DNA of 64,000 nt, taken from NCBI GenBank assembly GCA_033980235.1, contig CM067069.1, positions 15,919,150-15,983,149 on the forward strand. Reading direction: 5' to 3'. Positions 57,401-63,062 of the stretch are shown one piece after another. The number at the start of each line of letters is the position of its first letter. The stretch's first letter is position 1. A program made the translations under genes and the position numbers. This stretch comes from Diadema setosum. Lineage: Eukaryota > Echinodermata > Echinoidea > Diadematoida > Diadematidae. The notes below the pieces were generated by a model, which was not told the DNA's origin, did no database searches, and saw nothing but the letters and a program-made list of their open reading frames with translations.

Positions 57401-59637
57401 AAACAACAACAACAACAACAGAGCTTCAGCAGAAGTGTTAAACTCAGCCACTGGGATGTTTATTCAACGCACATAGCAGACCTGGTTGGCTCATACTTGG
57501 AAATGGCCTGGTATTTATAATTTATTGTTTTGGGAAGAGGAACAAGAAATTAGAAAATTTATATTGTCACAGAATGTAATCCTATCTGTTTAAAAAAAAA
57601 AAAAATTATATGAACATTCAAACAAGAGCTGGATTCCATGGTTGAAGAAAAAAATAGATACAACCTGTATATGTACAAAGGGTACATGTAAGCATTTAAA
57701 ATACTGCACCACAGCTGGATGGCAAACCTCTTTGTAATTGAAAAATCAACATTACAAAAATAATTTGGGGGCAGACTTCAACAAATTGACAGCAGCCATG
57801 CAAAAGAAACTAATCATTTATCACCTTTCTATAAAAAAAGGAAAAAAAAAAGAAACTTCTAGCGAGGGAGAAAAAATACAAATACGCTCATCAGTGGATG
57901 CCATTTCACAGACCAATGTGAAAAGTTTAGAACACTTTGCATTCGAAGTTTGCAGTGACATTTTGCCGCTTTATATTGCCAAGGCCTTTGTTGTAGCTGA
58001 ATGCAGTATACACACAGTAGACTGCCAGTTCAGTTGTGTATGCACACTACACAGTGCAAAAACTTGCAATGTGTTGCATTTACAGTCAATCTCATAGATC
58101 TACAGACTGTATGTCAAAATCTAAAGGGACCGGACAGCTTCGGAAATCCTTCTACCTATGCAAATTCAACGAACACAATATAACCATTTTATCCACAGAG
58201 GGTAGAATTTTTCTTCATCTTTGCCAATCTTTTGACTTCAATGCAAGGTTGGCTGTGGTGAGGTTGATTGTATATTTTCAAACTTCATAGCATACGTTTT
58301 CTATCTGATGTGACTGGAATGTTCAAACATCACAACATCTTATTATTCTCCAATATGCAAACAGGCCTCATGTCATAGCATAATGTGAAAATACTGAACA
58401 TGAACAATCAGTTCCATGCCTTTGGTCTGCACATACTGTAAAAGTGGAAACTTTTGCCGTGTGAAAATTTTCACATATTTTGCATGACCAGAAAATAGCA
58501 CAAGAATATTTTTTGATTTTTTTTTTCTTGGCAGATCTAATATTCTGTAATGTCTTGACTCTGTGAAATTAGAAACATGCAAAATTCATCGAACTCCATA
58601 GAGCAAGAAAAGTTACTTTTTACACTGTGTCTAGTAACTAAAAAAAGCATGATGATACCTCAACAGCCATACTTTTGCTTTTTAAACATACCTTGGATAA
58701 CATACCTTGGATGTGGGCGTAAAGTTAGACTTAACTTATTTGCCCCTCGGTGTCGTCATTTCATGACATTAATAACTTTTTGTTAGGCGCTGTGCAGTAT
58801 AACATGGACAAAGAAATATCCCTTCGGGGTTGTATTTGTTCTTGTCTTGACTCCAGAACCTCTCTAAGTTAGACTTGAAACTATTCACGGATGGGCTGTC
58901 AACTACAAATGATGGTAACTTATTCCACTCACTAATAACTCTTTGAGAGAAAGAGCACTGTCTCACTTTGGACTTTACATGTTTCTTCAGTATCTTAAAT
59001 TTATGACCACGCGTCCTTCCTCCAACTGAGAACTCAAAGGGAAACTATTGTTTTTACTTTTATCAACCAGCACAGCTCAGTCCAGCTTATCGTGTGAATA
59101 TATGAACTACTTCTTAAGGGTCTGGCTATGATGATTGCCAACCCAAACGACAATGTCCACAATGGGATGCTTACCAAAAGCGCTGATGTACTCCACATCT
59201 CCTTTCTTCAAGTTGCATGATGCTATTAGTGGGATCCATCCATTTGGGAAGAGTGGTGGCAACTGCCCCACCTTCCTTCTCCTCCGGATTTCGTTCACAA
59301 CCTCACTCTTCCTTTTACCATCCAAAATGTAGCCGACATCTCCAGGTCTTCGAATAATATTCAAGGGCAAGAAGAAGACACCATAGAGATACTTTGCAAC
59401 GTAGCATCCCACTGCAAAAACAGCTATCGTGAGGACAGTTTGCGAAGCGACAAACCTCACAACATTCGTGATCATAATCTCAAGCCAGTCTCCCAGGGGC
59501 ATATTGACGACTTTCAGGTTGTCTTTGAGGAGAGACAGTGTCGAGGTGGGAGTGCTACCAGCAAGAGCCACTGCTAGACTAAGCCCGAGTATCAGGAGCA
59601 GAGCCGGCAGCACCTTGGAGACACAAACTCGCGCCAT
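10738..59637 (-). CDS. nvd: neverland/DAF-36 cholesterol 7-desaturase (Rieske oxygenase), complete spliced gene
   Basis: Seven coding exons join to one 472-residue frame: 59637-59175, 18955-18764, 15637-15453, 13777-13683, 12617-12470, 11695-11522 and 10899-10738 (stop TAG at 10740-10738). Every intron is GT..AG and the phases agree (1,1,0,2,0,0). Residues about 10-27 and 67-90 are hydrophobic, probably a signal anchor and a membrane segment. The Rieske [2Fe-2S] site is C175-x-H177, then 17 residues, then C195-x2-H198. The non-haem iron motif E-x3-D-x2-H-x4-H is E284, D288, H291, H296. In characterised relatives the enzyme converts cholesterol to 7-dehydrocholesterol at membranes, the entry step to ecdysteroids in arthropods and dafachronic acids in nematodes; its role in deuterostomes is less clear. 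All key residues are present, so it is probably active. The first intron is 40,219 bp. Confidence 0.93.
10900..11521 (-). other. nvd intron 6
   Basis: This is 622 bp bounded by GTGAGT and TTCCAG. A short poly(A)/poly(G) run lies at about 11463-11481. Nothing else is recognised. Confidence 0.85.
11522..11695 (-). CDS. nvd: nvd exon 6: catalytic domain
   Basis: The exon is 174 bp, exactly 58 codons, with acceptor ttacag|AA and donor CTTCAG|GTGAGT. It encodes [32 protein letters not shown] and a final [17 protein letters not shown]. The N-G-P-x-H-V and x-T-P pattern is typical of the C-terminal half of Neverland/DAF-36. Both flanking introns are phase 0. Confidence 0.92.
11696..12469 (-). other. 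nvd intron 5
   Basis: This is 774 bp bounded by GTGAGT and TTACAG. At 12373-12418 it has a short relic of the repeat end seen at 7.79 kb (GCCTCCG hairpin ending in GGAGG). Otherwise nothing is recognised. Confidence 0.85.
12470..12617 (-). CDS. nvd: nvd exon 5: catalytic domain
   Basis: The exon is 148 bp with acceptor catcag|GT and donor CGGCAG|GTGAGT. The first base completes a lysine codon, followed by [14 protein letters not shown] and [16 protein letters not shown]. Part of this sheet lines the sterol pocket in related oxygenases. About 20 bases upstream of the acceptor (sense direction) begins an unusual 310-bp pyrimidine-only-like tract, listed separately. Confidence 0.9.
12639..12950. 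repeat. G-rich polypurine tract with about 112-bp periodicity
   Basis: The plus strand is almost wholly A/G with many GGGG runs. A block at 12728-12784 recurs at 12842-12893 (both start GTAAGGGGGACAA and contain GGGGGTAGTGATAGA), giving a period of about 112-114 bp. On the nvd transcript it is a C/U-rich tract lying just before the exon 5 acceptor. Confidence 0.85.
13255..13502 (-). mobile_element. tRNA-derived SINE
   Basis: The reverse complement of 13502-13435 begins GGGTGCTGTGGTACAGTGGA (box A-like TGGTACAGTGG) and has box B-like AGTTTGATTCCC with tRNA-like spacing. The body continues to a tail with GGATAAATAAGACC. Lack of a closed acceptor stem and the long tail argue for a SINE, not a functional tRNA gene. 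Confidence 0.6.
13683..13777 (-). CDS. nvd: nvd exon 4: non-haem iron centre
   Basis: The exon is 95 bp with acceptor tgccag|GA and donor ACCAA|GTAAGT. It encodes [19 protein letters not shown], which holds E-x3-D-x2-H-x4-H complete (E284, D288, H291, H296). H291 and H296 would bind the mononuclear iron, and D288 would bridge to the Rieske cluster of a neighbouring subunit, as in other Rieske oxygenases. The exon ends in phase 2. Confidence 0.93.
13960..14060. repeat. fragment of a dispersed repeat with (GTTT/GTCT)n
   Basis: It contains a GTTTGTTTGTTTGTCTGTC run then GCAAAATAACTC. The same order occurs at 40565-40800, there preceded by CCGCCAAGGGAGGAGGTTA. The two are members of one repeat family. 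Confidence 0.6.
14291..14966. mobile_element. two adjacent TIR elements meeting at a 58-bp palindrome
   Basis: The left end (14291-14322, CGTCGCTGGTCACACGAACC) and right end (14935-14966) are inverted copies. At 14520-14577 the same end motif occurs in both orientations back to back, giving a palindrome with one mismatched pair and a perfect 44-bp core (14527-14570, centre ACT|AGT). The simplest reading is two short elements, about 14291-14548 and 14549-14966, inserted head to head. No coding capacity. Confidence 0.65.
15453..15637 (-). CDS. nvd: nvd exon 3: link between the Rieske and catalytic domains
   Basis: The exon is 185 bp with acceptor atccag|AG and donor GAG|GTACGT. It encodes [12 protein letters not shown], then [12 protein letters not shown] and finally [14 protein letters not shown]. 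The family has the same order: a proline-rich linker, the VWHD strand, then an H-x-I-E segment leading into the non-haem iron motif. The first two bases complete a split lysine codon with exon 2, and the exon ends in phase 0. Confidence 0.92.
16851..17019. mobile_element. 169-bp MITE with CAGTCAACCTTGC ends
   Basis: TIRs CAGTCAACCTTGC are flanked by TA on both sides (16849-16850, 17020-17021). End sequence and TA duplication match the pogo/Tigger type of Tc1/mariner elements. No transposase. Confidence 0.7.
17203..17520. mobile_element. MITE with GAGAATGAGAAGG ends and internal palindromes
   Basis: The ends TGAGAATGAGAAGGGC and, reverse-complemented, TGAGAATAAGAAGGAC with TTAAGTTG following are inverted. 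Inside, a perfect 30-bp palindrome (17390-17419, CTTTGTCCATGGTTT and its complement) and a degenerate copy at about 17251-17280 suggest a second, nested inverted-repeat element. Related ends occur near 2.68 and 33.52 kb. Confidence 0.6.
18071..18290. mobile_element. GGCCAC-family MITE, decayed copy
   Basis: It runs from CAAGACTCAACAC to AATGTTGAGCC, with 'attttagtggcc' motifs inside. It resembles the 4.2-kb and 36.7-kb members but the ends are weaker. Confidence 0.4.
18764..18955 (-). CDS. nvd: nvd exon 2: Rieske [2Fe-2S] domain
   Basis: The exon is 192 bp with acceptor caacag|AC and donor GATA|GTAAGT. It encodes VFRGEDG, then YCPHLGAN and, 17 residues after the CPH histidine, [10 protein letters not shown]. 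These supply both Cys and both His ligands of the Rieske cluster (C175, H177, C195, H198). This is the most diagnostic exon of the gene. It is preceded by the 40-kb intron 1 and joins exon 3 in phase 1. Confidence 0.95.
19430..19760. repeat. repeat paralogous to the flanks of the 32-kb fold-back element
   Basis: The order 'ccagctcaaaacccacaaaa', 'ttacctgggagagta', 'ctggaccatgttttt', 'gcacacttgagtgacccta' and 'aaatcctcttttct' matches 31710-31975 joined to 33477-33610. It lacks the 1.5-kb fold-back, so it is an unfilled relative of that site. Confidence 0.7.
19817..20065. mobile_element. CTGTATA-end MITE, copy 2 (decayed)
   Basis: Same order of motifs as 8851-9091 but more diverged: the left end reads CTGTCAGATACG and many CG sites have become TG or CA. 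TA flanks remain at 19815-19816 and 20066-20067. The CG decay suggests an old, methylated copy. Confidence 0.65.
21444..24408. mobile_element. 2.97-kb fold-back element of about 165-bp units in inverted arms
   Basis: The ends GTCTGGGTGCCA are inverted and flanked by TA (21442-21443, 24409-24410). The left arm has five tandem units of 161-167 bp (marked by 'gtgctgaatccgaa' at 21529, 21690, 21852, 22019, 22183). The right arm has about ten units in reverse orientation. Each unit holds 'gatattcaagatggccgcc' and the short inverted repeat GATGCAActcTTGCATC. Open frames here (HLEYLK, ISKSSR patterns) are unit-length artefacts. Confidence 0.8.
24673..24690. repeat. (CA)n microsatellite
   Basis: Nine CA repeats inside the pogo-like element. 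Confidence 0.85.
25567..27760. other. intron 1 sequence without recognised features
   Basis: AT-rich, with poly(T) runs only. No repeated ends or coding-like frame is recognised. Confidence 0.6.
27860..28246 (+). pseudogene. coding-like segment with a frameshift, family not recognised
   Basis: In the plus frame of 27866 the segment reads [15 protein letters not shown], then [20 protein letters not shown], and stops at 28115-28117. The neighbouring frame (28063) then continues with [20 protein letters not shown] to a stop at 28246. Mixed, protein-like composition on both sides of one shift suggests a decayed exon or retrocopy. No splice sites or family motif could be assigned. It is opposite in strand to nvd. 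Confidence 0.3.
28250..31320. other. intron 1 sequence without recognised genes
   Basis: Contains C-run at 29754-29766, G-run near 30090-30108, poly(A/T) runs. A short ORF at 30663-30944 has no family features. Nothing else recognised. Confidence 0.55.
31360..31582 (-). mobile_element. tRNA-derived SINE with target-site duplication
   Basis: The minus strand has box A TGGTCTTGTGG (31514-31504) and box B GGTTCGAATCC (31470-31460) about 34 bases apart, within a tRNA-like stretch 31533-31450. It lies between direct repeats of about 35 bp (31325-31359 and 31583-31620, both with TCTTCC.TCGAGATGTTTTTT), which fit a target duplication. The acceptor stem is not closed and the body is longer than a tRNA, so a SINE is favoured. 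Confidence 0.7.
31976..33476. mobile_element. 1.5-kb fold-back element with TTGGTCTAAT phrases
   Basis: Outer ends CGGCTTGTGCCGAAAGGGTG are exact inverted copies. The arms pair from 31976 to about 32820 and from 33476 back to about 33028, leaving a loop of roughly 200 bp. Outer arm parts have CCGAAAGGGTG-CGTT modules; inner parts are phrases of TTGGTCTAATA with variable linkers. The left arm has about 290 bp not present in the right (32431-32718), including a LINE tail. A TTTTGCA/TTCTGCA pair flanks the element. Modular long inverted repeats recall the TU fold-back elements of sea urchins. Confidence 0.8.
32431..32650 (-). mobile_element. LINE 3' end inserted in the fold-back left arm
   Basis: On the minus strand it ends AATAAAGATTGAATTGAATTG followed by poly(A), a typical short-repeat tail of CR1-like non-LTR elements. 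The right arm lacks it, which supports insertion after the inverted arms formed. Only a 5'-truncated remnant is present; it has no coding frame. Confidence 0.45.
33651..34173. mobile_element. TTAA-flanked 'AGGTAGGGGATACC' element, copy 1 (right end missing)
   Basis: It starts directly after TTAA (33647-33650) with AGGTAGGGGATACCTTTT. It matches 51540-52074 along its length but diverges after about 34173, so the right TIR is lost. It has a short extra stretch near 33843 relative to copy 2. Confidence 0.65.
34467..34897. mobile_element. 431-bp TIR element with AGGGTGCGTT ends
   Basis: Left AGGGTGCGTTTGAGTGCTCT pairs with inverted right AGGGTGCGTTCGAGTGCTCT, followed by a weaker match to AGTGAACTG. 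A 175-codon open frame (34512-35039) runs through it and past its end, with no recognisable domain, so it is not called as a gene. Confidence 0.65.
35591..35973. repeat. two direct repeats of about 190 bp (198-bp period)
   Basis: Units beginning ACACAAAACACAT at 35591 and 35789 share TCAGTGTTATTGGAAAATTA, GGGGACACAGACACAC and CAGAGAGCAAATGAATGATA in order. Divergence of several percent by eye indicates an old tandem duplication. Confidence 0.8.
36688..37077. mobile_element. GGCCAC-family MITE, third member
   Basis: It runs from CAGGGCTACAT to the inverted CAGGGCTTGATATTAGTGG, with GGCCACTAAAAT motifs inside. The left end is diverged. It belongs with 4214-4370. Confidence 0.45.
37080..39420. 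other. intron 1 sequence without recognised features
   Basis: AT-rich, with poly(A) at 38165-38177 and a G-run at 39342-39357. No gene or clear element ends found. Confidence 0.55.
39431..39459. repeat. (CA)n microsatellite
   Basis: About 14 CA repeats. Confidence 0.9.
39780..40213. mobile_element. TIR element with ACACTGGCAAAAGATCA ends
   Basis: Left ACACTGGCAAGAGATCA and inverted right ACACTGGCAAAAGATCA face each other over about 430 bp. The interior repeats GAGAAGTTTGG and AAGATC motifs in both orientations. No open frame. Confidence 0.55.
40565..40800. repeat. dispersed repeat 'CCGCCAAGGGAGGAGG' with (GTTT/GTTC/GTTA)n
   Basis: Order: GCCAAGGGAGGAGGTTA, TATGTTTTCG, a tetranucleotide run at 40618-40657, GCAAAATAACTC, GATGAAACTTGCAGG, GATGTGATCC. 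A shorter copy of the middle part is at 13960-14060. Confidence 0.65.
41105..41428. mobile_element. 324-bp TIR element with GTATAGACCGATTC ends
   Basis: GTATAGACCGATTC on the left and its inverted copy on the right are exact over 14 bp. Inside, a further inverted pair involving GGCAGC/GCTGCC motifs is visible. No open frame. Confidence 0.65.
42573..44100. mobile_element. TIR-bounded tandem array of nine about 165-bp units
   Basis: Ends CAGTGGCGTACC and inverted CAGTGGCGGATCC enclose nine units marked by TTAAATGCGA at about 42652, 42835, 43009, 43137, 43302, 43470, 43641, 43802 and 43965. Each has AGCGAGCGAAGCGAGCGAGC, then ACATTTTACAGTCCC, a CTGCCGTTTGTAGCTATAT stretch and a G-rich end. The third unit has lost the GCGAGC block. 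Regular repeats with no spacers rule out CRISPR. Confidence 0.8.
44700..44790. repeat. G-homopolymer tract with CAGTGGCGTAAC end
   Basis: Two G runs (14 and 17 bases) separated by CACGT, ending in an inverted GCAGTGGCGTAACTAC. It shares the end motif of the 42.57-kb element and may be a deleted relative. Confidence 0.4.
45950..46190 (-). pseudogene. coding-like segment, family uncertain
   Basis: Minus strand: a good acceptor (pyrimidine-rich stretch, CCAAATAG at about 46182) is followed by an open frame reading [19 protein letters not shown] and [18 protein letters not shown], ending near a possible GTAAGC donor. It may be a decayed exon. I see weak similarity in pattern to metallo-beta-lactamase-fold proteins, not enough to name it. 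No partner exons were found. Confidence 0.22.
46520..46575. repeat. GATA-rich microsatellite
   Basis: Interrupted (GATA)n with GACA and GAGA variants. Confidence 0.85.
47625..47952. mobile_element. 328-bp TIR element with GGGAGCTTTAGATTT ends
   Basis: GGGAGCTTTAGATTT and its inverted copy mark the ends, both extended by TAAAA outside. A variant (AATCTAAAGCTGC) is inside near 47858. The left flank (47595-47619, CCCCAGATGATGGGGATTCT) recurs inverted at 34.94 kb, so the target was itself repetitive. Confidence 0.6.
48476..50154. mobile_element. PIF/Harbinger-like element, copy B (intact length)
   Basis: 1679 bp with TIRs GGCCAAGTAAAAAAAGAAA and TTA flanks (48473-48475, 50155-50157). It carries the uninterrupted form of the site filled in copy A (49.23 kb). 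No transposase-like frame; longest internal frames lack motifs. Confidence 0.8.
50513..50583. mobile_element. short hairpin MITE, CAGTGCTCAG ends
   Basis: CAGTGCTCAG pairs with CTGAGCACTG at the ends, and TAGTACCATGGAGCTA pairs with its inverted copy inside, making one long hairpin of 71 bp. Confidence 0.6.
51540..52074. mobile_element. TTAA-flanked 'AGGTAGGGGATACC' element, copy 2
   Basis: 535 bp. Left AGGTAGGGGAT and inverted right AGGTAGGGAAT lie directly inside TTAA at 51536-51539 and 52075-52078. TTAA duplication is typical of piggyBac-type insertion. No transposase. Confidence 0.65.
52079..52502. mobile_element. TTAA-flanked 'AGGTACTAGCCCAC' element
   Basis: 424 bp. AGGTACTAGCCCACATTTG and the inverted AGGTATTAGCCCACATTTG form TIRs, flanked by TTAA at 52075-52078 and 52503-52506. 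It shares its left TTAA with the previous element. Confidence 0.7.
52507..54235. mobile_element. PIF/Harbinger-like element, copy C
   Basis: 1729 bp, the same family as copies A and B, with TAA flanks (52504-52506, 54236-54238). Its left flank is the TTAA end of the preceding element. The left TIR region lacks the GTTTTTTGAGCAAGGC stretch found in A and B. Confidence 0.75.
54583..54825. mobile_element. CTGTATA-end MITE, copy 3
   Basis: 243 bp, inverted relative to 8851-9091 and close to it in sequence, with TTCGCGAA motifs retained. TA is present on the left (54581-54582); the right reads AA, probably mutated. An open frame through it is a repeat artefact. Confidence 0.7.
56365..56836. repeat. 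C/G-homopolymer-rich repeat with GTGTATGC / GGTGTATCC ends
   Basis: Runs of G (about 56380-56398) and C flank a 400-bp interior. The ends AGGTGTATGCAAAGG and inverted AGGGGTGTATCCAGG resemble each other. Probably a decayed TIR element. Confidence 0.4.
57158..57180. repeat. (CT)n microsatellite
   Basis: About 11 CT repeats. Confidence 0.85.
58769..59045 (-). pseudogene. non-LTR retrotransposon fragment, reverse-transcriptase C-terminal region
   Basis: The minus strand encodes [17 protein letters not shown], then [19 protein letters not shown] and [13 protein letters not shown]. The order R-x-TRGH-K, FSQRV-x-x-WN-x-LP, S-x-NSFK-x-x-L is the hallmark of the end of jockey/CR1/RTE-type polyproteins. 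Only about 85 codons remain. It lies 130 bp downstream of nvd exon 1 on the same strand. Confidence 0.7.
59175..59637 (-). CDS. nvd: nvd exon 1: start codon, N-terminal membrane segments, start of the oxygenase domain
   Basis: The exon is 463 bp, 154 codons plus one base, with donor G|GTAAGC at 59174. The start is the ATG at 59637 in good context (A at -3, G at +4). An in-frame TGA lies seven codons upstream, so the frame cannot extend much further. It encodes two hydrophobic stretches, a basic RRRRK cluster near residue 120 and the family motif PPLFPNGW followed by a short conserved stretch ending ISAF. The NGW block sits directly before the Rieske domain in this family, and the last base completes a codon with exon 2. 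A decayed retrotransposon fragment lies immediately downstream in intron 1. Confidence 0.9.
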
Positions 59638-60529
59638 GTTCACGCACCCACAAGATCAAGAGCGAGACGGAAGTGAAGAGCAGACGACTAGCGGCTATAT
59701 GGGGTAAATTTATATGTAAATTACGCGGGTAATTCTGGCAGATGATTTCACTGGCAGCTTTTTAATTACCAGTCCAAAATTTCATACAGCGACAAGCAAC
59801 ATGAGCTCGGAAAGTTCGAGTGTTACTGTTAAAACGTGCAGCTGGAGTCAGAGTCCACGATCCACGCGAAATTAGCCGGCGTTGCTTTCAGTGGATACCG
59901 CCCGCGCCCTTCAACTGCATATAAACTTTAGAGCTCTGTCAACAAACCAAACCGAGCAACTCGGCAAACTCAGTGCATGGGACCATTGATCAATGCAAGT
60001 ACGACTTACGAGAACGTCGTTATGCCGCGCAGAATCTGGATTAAAGACGTTGAAGACATATCACTGAGACACTGCACTGGGTAGAAATATTTAATTCTTC
60101 ACGCCAGATAAATCATTTAGAGCCGTGACTCGGTCCTACCCTGGAGCCCTGGAAGTTGTAAAATTTACATAGGGGTCTATATTTTATTATAGATACGATG
60201 TATCGAGGCAAAATACACGAGGGGATGCACCGCCGAGCTGCTGTGCGTTTCAGTTACTGAGTTATGTAACACTGTTACACGTACTGTACACACACATACT
60301 CACTCAAGTCCAGCCAACCTGTTGAGTACCATGCTGTAATCGTTCCGTTTCGAACCACCGTATATTACGGATACATGTAGATGATGAATATTCATGATGA
60401 AGCGGGACGGGTGCCCAAATAGTGCTTACCGCATACATGTATTTCAAACCGGCTAGTTTGGAGTAGGACGTCGCTAACTATGTGGGCGGAGTCTGGCGGA
60501 GTCGTCACAGCAACGCACGCGGGAGCCGC
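59638..60529 (-). promoter_or_regulatory. nvd upstream region with a possible TATA box
   Basis: There is no gene in this stretch. Minus-strand TATAAAT at 59714-59708 lies about 70 bases before the start codon, which would give a short 5' UTR of roughly 40 bases if used. The rest is mixed-composition sequence with GC-rich patches near 59.88 and 60.50 kb. The element-free state of this 900-bp stretch contrasts with intron 1 and fits a promoter, but this is inference. Confidence 0.3.
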
Positions 60530-61665
60530 CATTTATTTATGGTAGTGAAGTTTGGGGATATGAGAATTTAGCACTCATAGAGAGTCTACATTATCAATAC
60601 TGCAAACATTTACTGAGACTAACAAAAAAATACTATAAATAGCATGGCTCTGGGAGAACTAGGAAGGCTTGAAATAGCCTGTACTGTTAAAGAAAGAATG
60701 CTTAATTTTTGGTTAAAGATTATTATAGGAAAAGAAAGAAAATATTCATCTATTGTATGTAATATCGTATCACTTTTGCATAATTACAAGATATATTCAT
60801 CACCATGGTTGTTGAAGTTTATGATACACTAAATGAGTTAGGAATGTCTTTTGTTAGGAATAACTTTGAAAACGTAAGTTCTTCGTGGTTTAGGTGTTCG
60901 ATAAAACTTAGATTAAGAGACGAATTTGTACAGAATTGGCAGTCTAAGATAAGTAACAGTTCACGTTGTACGAATTACAGAATCTATAAAACGAATTTAT
61001 GTTTAGATCCCTATTTGTTAAAAATCCCTTACATTTTCAGACAACTTCTTTCCAAATTTCGCTGTGCCAACCACAGATTGCCAATTGTAACGGGTAGGTA
61101 TGCTGGTATTGAACATTGTGATCGATTGTGTAATTTATGTAATTCTAATAGACTAGGGGATGAATTTCACTATTTATTTGAGTGTCATATATACATTGAA
61201 TAATGCCAGGAATAAATTCATTAAATCCTATTATAGAATAAGACCAAACACTTTCAAGATGTCTCAGTTATTTAATTCCCAAAATCGTAGTGAGTTGATA
61301 AATTTAGCTAAATTTTGTAAGGAAATAATGAAGCTCCATAAGAAATAATAATTATTTATATCATTATTTGTATTTTTTTTTCATGTAAATATAGCTTTTT
61401 ACAATGTTTTCTCTCTCTCTCACTCTCTCTTTCTCTCTTCTGGGTCCTGCACCATTCTGTATATTTTGTATATTTTGTAAATATGCAATTTTCTGTATAT
61501 ATATGTAATTTACAATGTATTAATGTATTAATTAACTGATTTTATCTGTTACGGTGTTTATTTTTAATTTTCTTCAATACCCTGACGTTGGGTGACACAA
61601 GAAAATAAAAAAAAACCATTGTCATTGTCATTGTCATTGTCATTGTCATTGTCATTGTCATTGTT
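60530..61665 (+). pseudogene. 5'-truncated non-LTR retrotransposon with frameshifts
   Basis: The plus strand starts inside the reverse transcriptase (YGSEVWGYENLALIE), continues in a second frame with ALGELGRLEIACTVKERML, and in a third with SSWFRCSIKLRLRDEFV to a zinc-knuckle-like CNLC...HYLFEC block near 61140-61190. A stop follows, then a last block of coding (NNARNKFIKSYYR) to about 61348. The 3' end is a (CATTGT)n tail at 61616-61664. The frameshifts, a stop and the missing endonuclease make it dead. Confidence 0.75.
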
Positions 61666-61922
61666 CAACATGCATGCCCGCCATTTCCAAACCTCCACGA
61701 CGCGACTCACTAAGGATTCATCAAGGAAAACAGCCGAAAGCATGAAGTAGCGATTTCTTTTACCAACTGTTTTTACAATATTACAACTGATAACTTATTT
61801 GCAAAGAAAGTAGGGCAAAATTGAAGGAAAAGAGAAAAACATGCAAAAGCAAACACCTATATATTCCCACTATCATGCGACCACTACGAACGACACGATT
61901 GCACATTATGTTGCCATCGTAG

Positions 61923-61923
<1 letters not shown>

Positions 61924-61953
<30 letters not shown>
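61924..61953. repeat. (GT)n microsatellite
   Basis: About 15 GT repeats. Confidence 0.95.
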
Positions 61954-61954
<1 letters not shown>

Positions 61955-62201
61955 ATGTTCATCACAATTTGTGCCGCTTTGTATCGAAATCGTGGTCCTA
62001 AAATCGTGGAGTAGACATGGTGATCTTATCGGATCTTGAGGTCAGTCGTAACAATCGCGTTAACCGTCCAAAACTTGTCTACGATAAATGCGATTGCTAT
62101 GACTGCATGCCTGCAGACCTCACGATCTAAATAAGATCTAAAGGTCTCCACGACTACATAGCTATAAGACCACGATTTGAAAAGTGGCGCAATTTGTGTT
62201 G

Positions 62202-62361
<160 letters not shown>

Positions 62362-63062
62362 GCTAGTTTGTATAAATGGCCTATATAACCAGATAGCGTA
62401 TTTCACACTTGATAAGTATCTCAATGCGTTATACAGACTCTTATATGAACCCCGGTCACTGGATATTTCCCAACCGGCACTGCAGTGCTCATAAATCTTT
62501 AGATACCTCAGCAAGTGGCAGCATCGAGCCCCGATGGCTCATCAGAGACACAAAGGCACCTGTTTTAGACTAAAAGTGCGCAGACATTTTCGGCGGCTTA
62601 TTAGAACCACCTCGTTTCGGTCCATTCTATGACTCTTTACTGAGATTTCCCCTGTATCATATTTATAAATATTAGTCGATTTGCTTCTTTCAACACGGAA
62701 AATAAAAAGCAAAATACCTAAACTCGACACGTTTATAAAACATAACCAAGAAATGATTATTCTAAAGTTTTTGATGCTCAGTGCTTGTTTCTTTTTCTGT
62801 GTCAGAGCACATAGTCCTGTTGTCCATCCAAACTCGACCATCAGGCCTTCTCCAATACTATGAAACGACTACTGAAATCAATACGTCCAATAAACCACTT
62901 TTTCTTGATGCTTGATGTGGTGTTGTCTCTTTTTATTACAATATTTCATCAAATATAATCAATCTTACCAGCTTCATCCAGTCTTTCTCAGTTAGACTTT
63001 GAGCATAATTAGGCCTATCGCGGGTCAAATTTGTGTACCAATGGCTCGTCTCTGCAACAACA

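Larger units (their letters stand above)
18956..59174 (-). other. nvd intron 1 (40.2 kb), transposon-rich
   Basis: This is bounded by GTAAGC and CAACAG. It carries most of the mobile elements listed below, including the fold-back elements, the PIF/Harbinger-like family and the 42.6-44.1 kb array. I see no complete nested gene. Stretches without recognised features are AT-rich unique-looking sequence: 25.6-27.7, 28.3-31.3, 37.1-39.7, 41.5-42.5, 44.8-45.8, 46.6-47.6, 54.9-56.3 and 56.9-58.7 kb, apart from short microsatellites. Confidence 0.85.

Noticed and set aside
59638..59643. nvd start at the GTG two codons before the ATG
   Set aside because: Nuclear animal genes start at ATG almost always; the ATG at 59637 has a good context and the in-frame TGA upstream leaves no earlier ATG.
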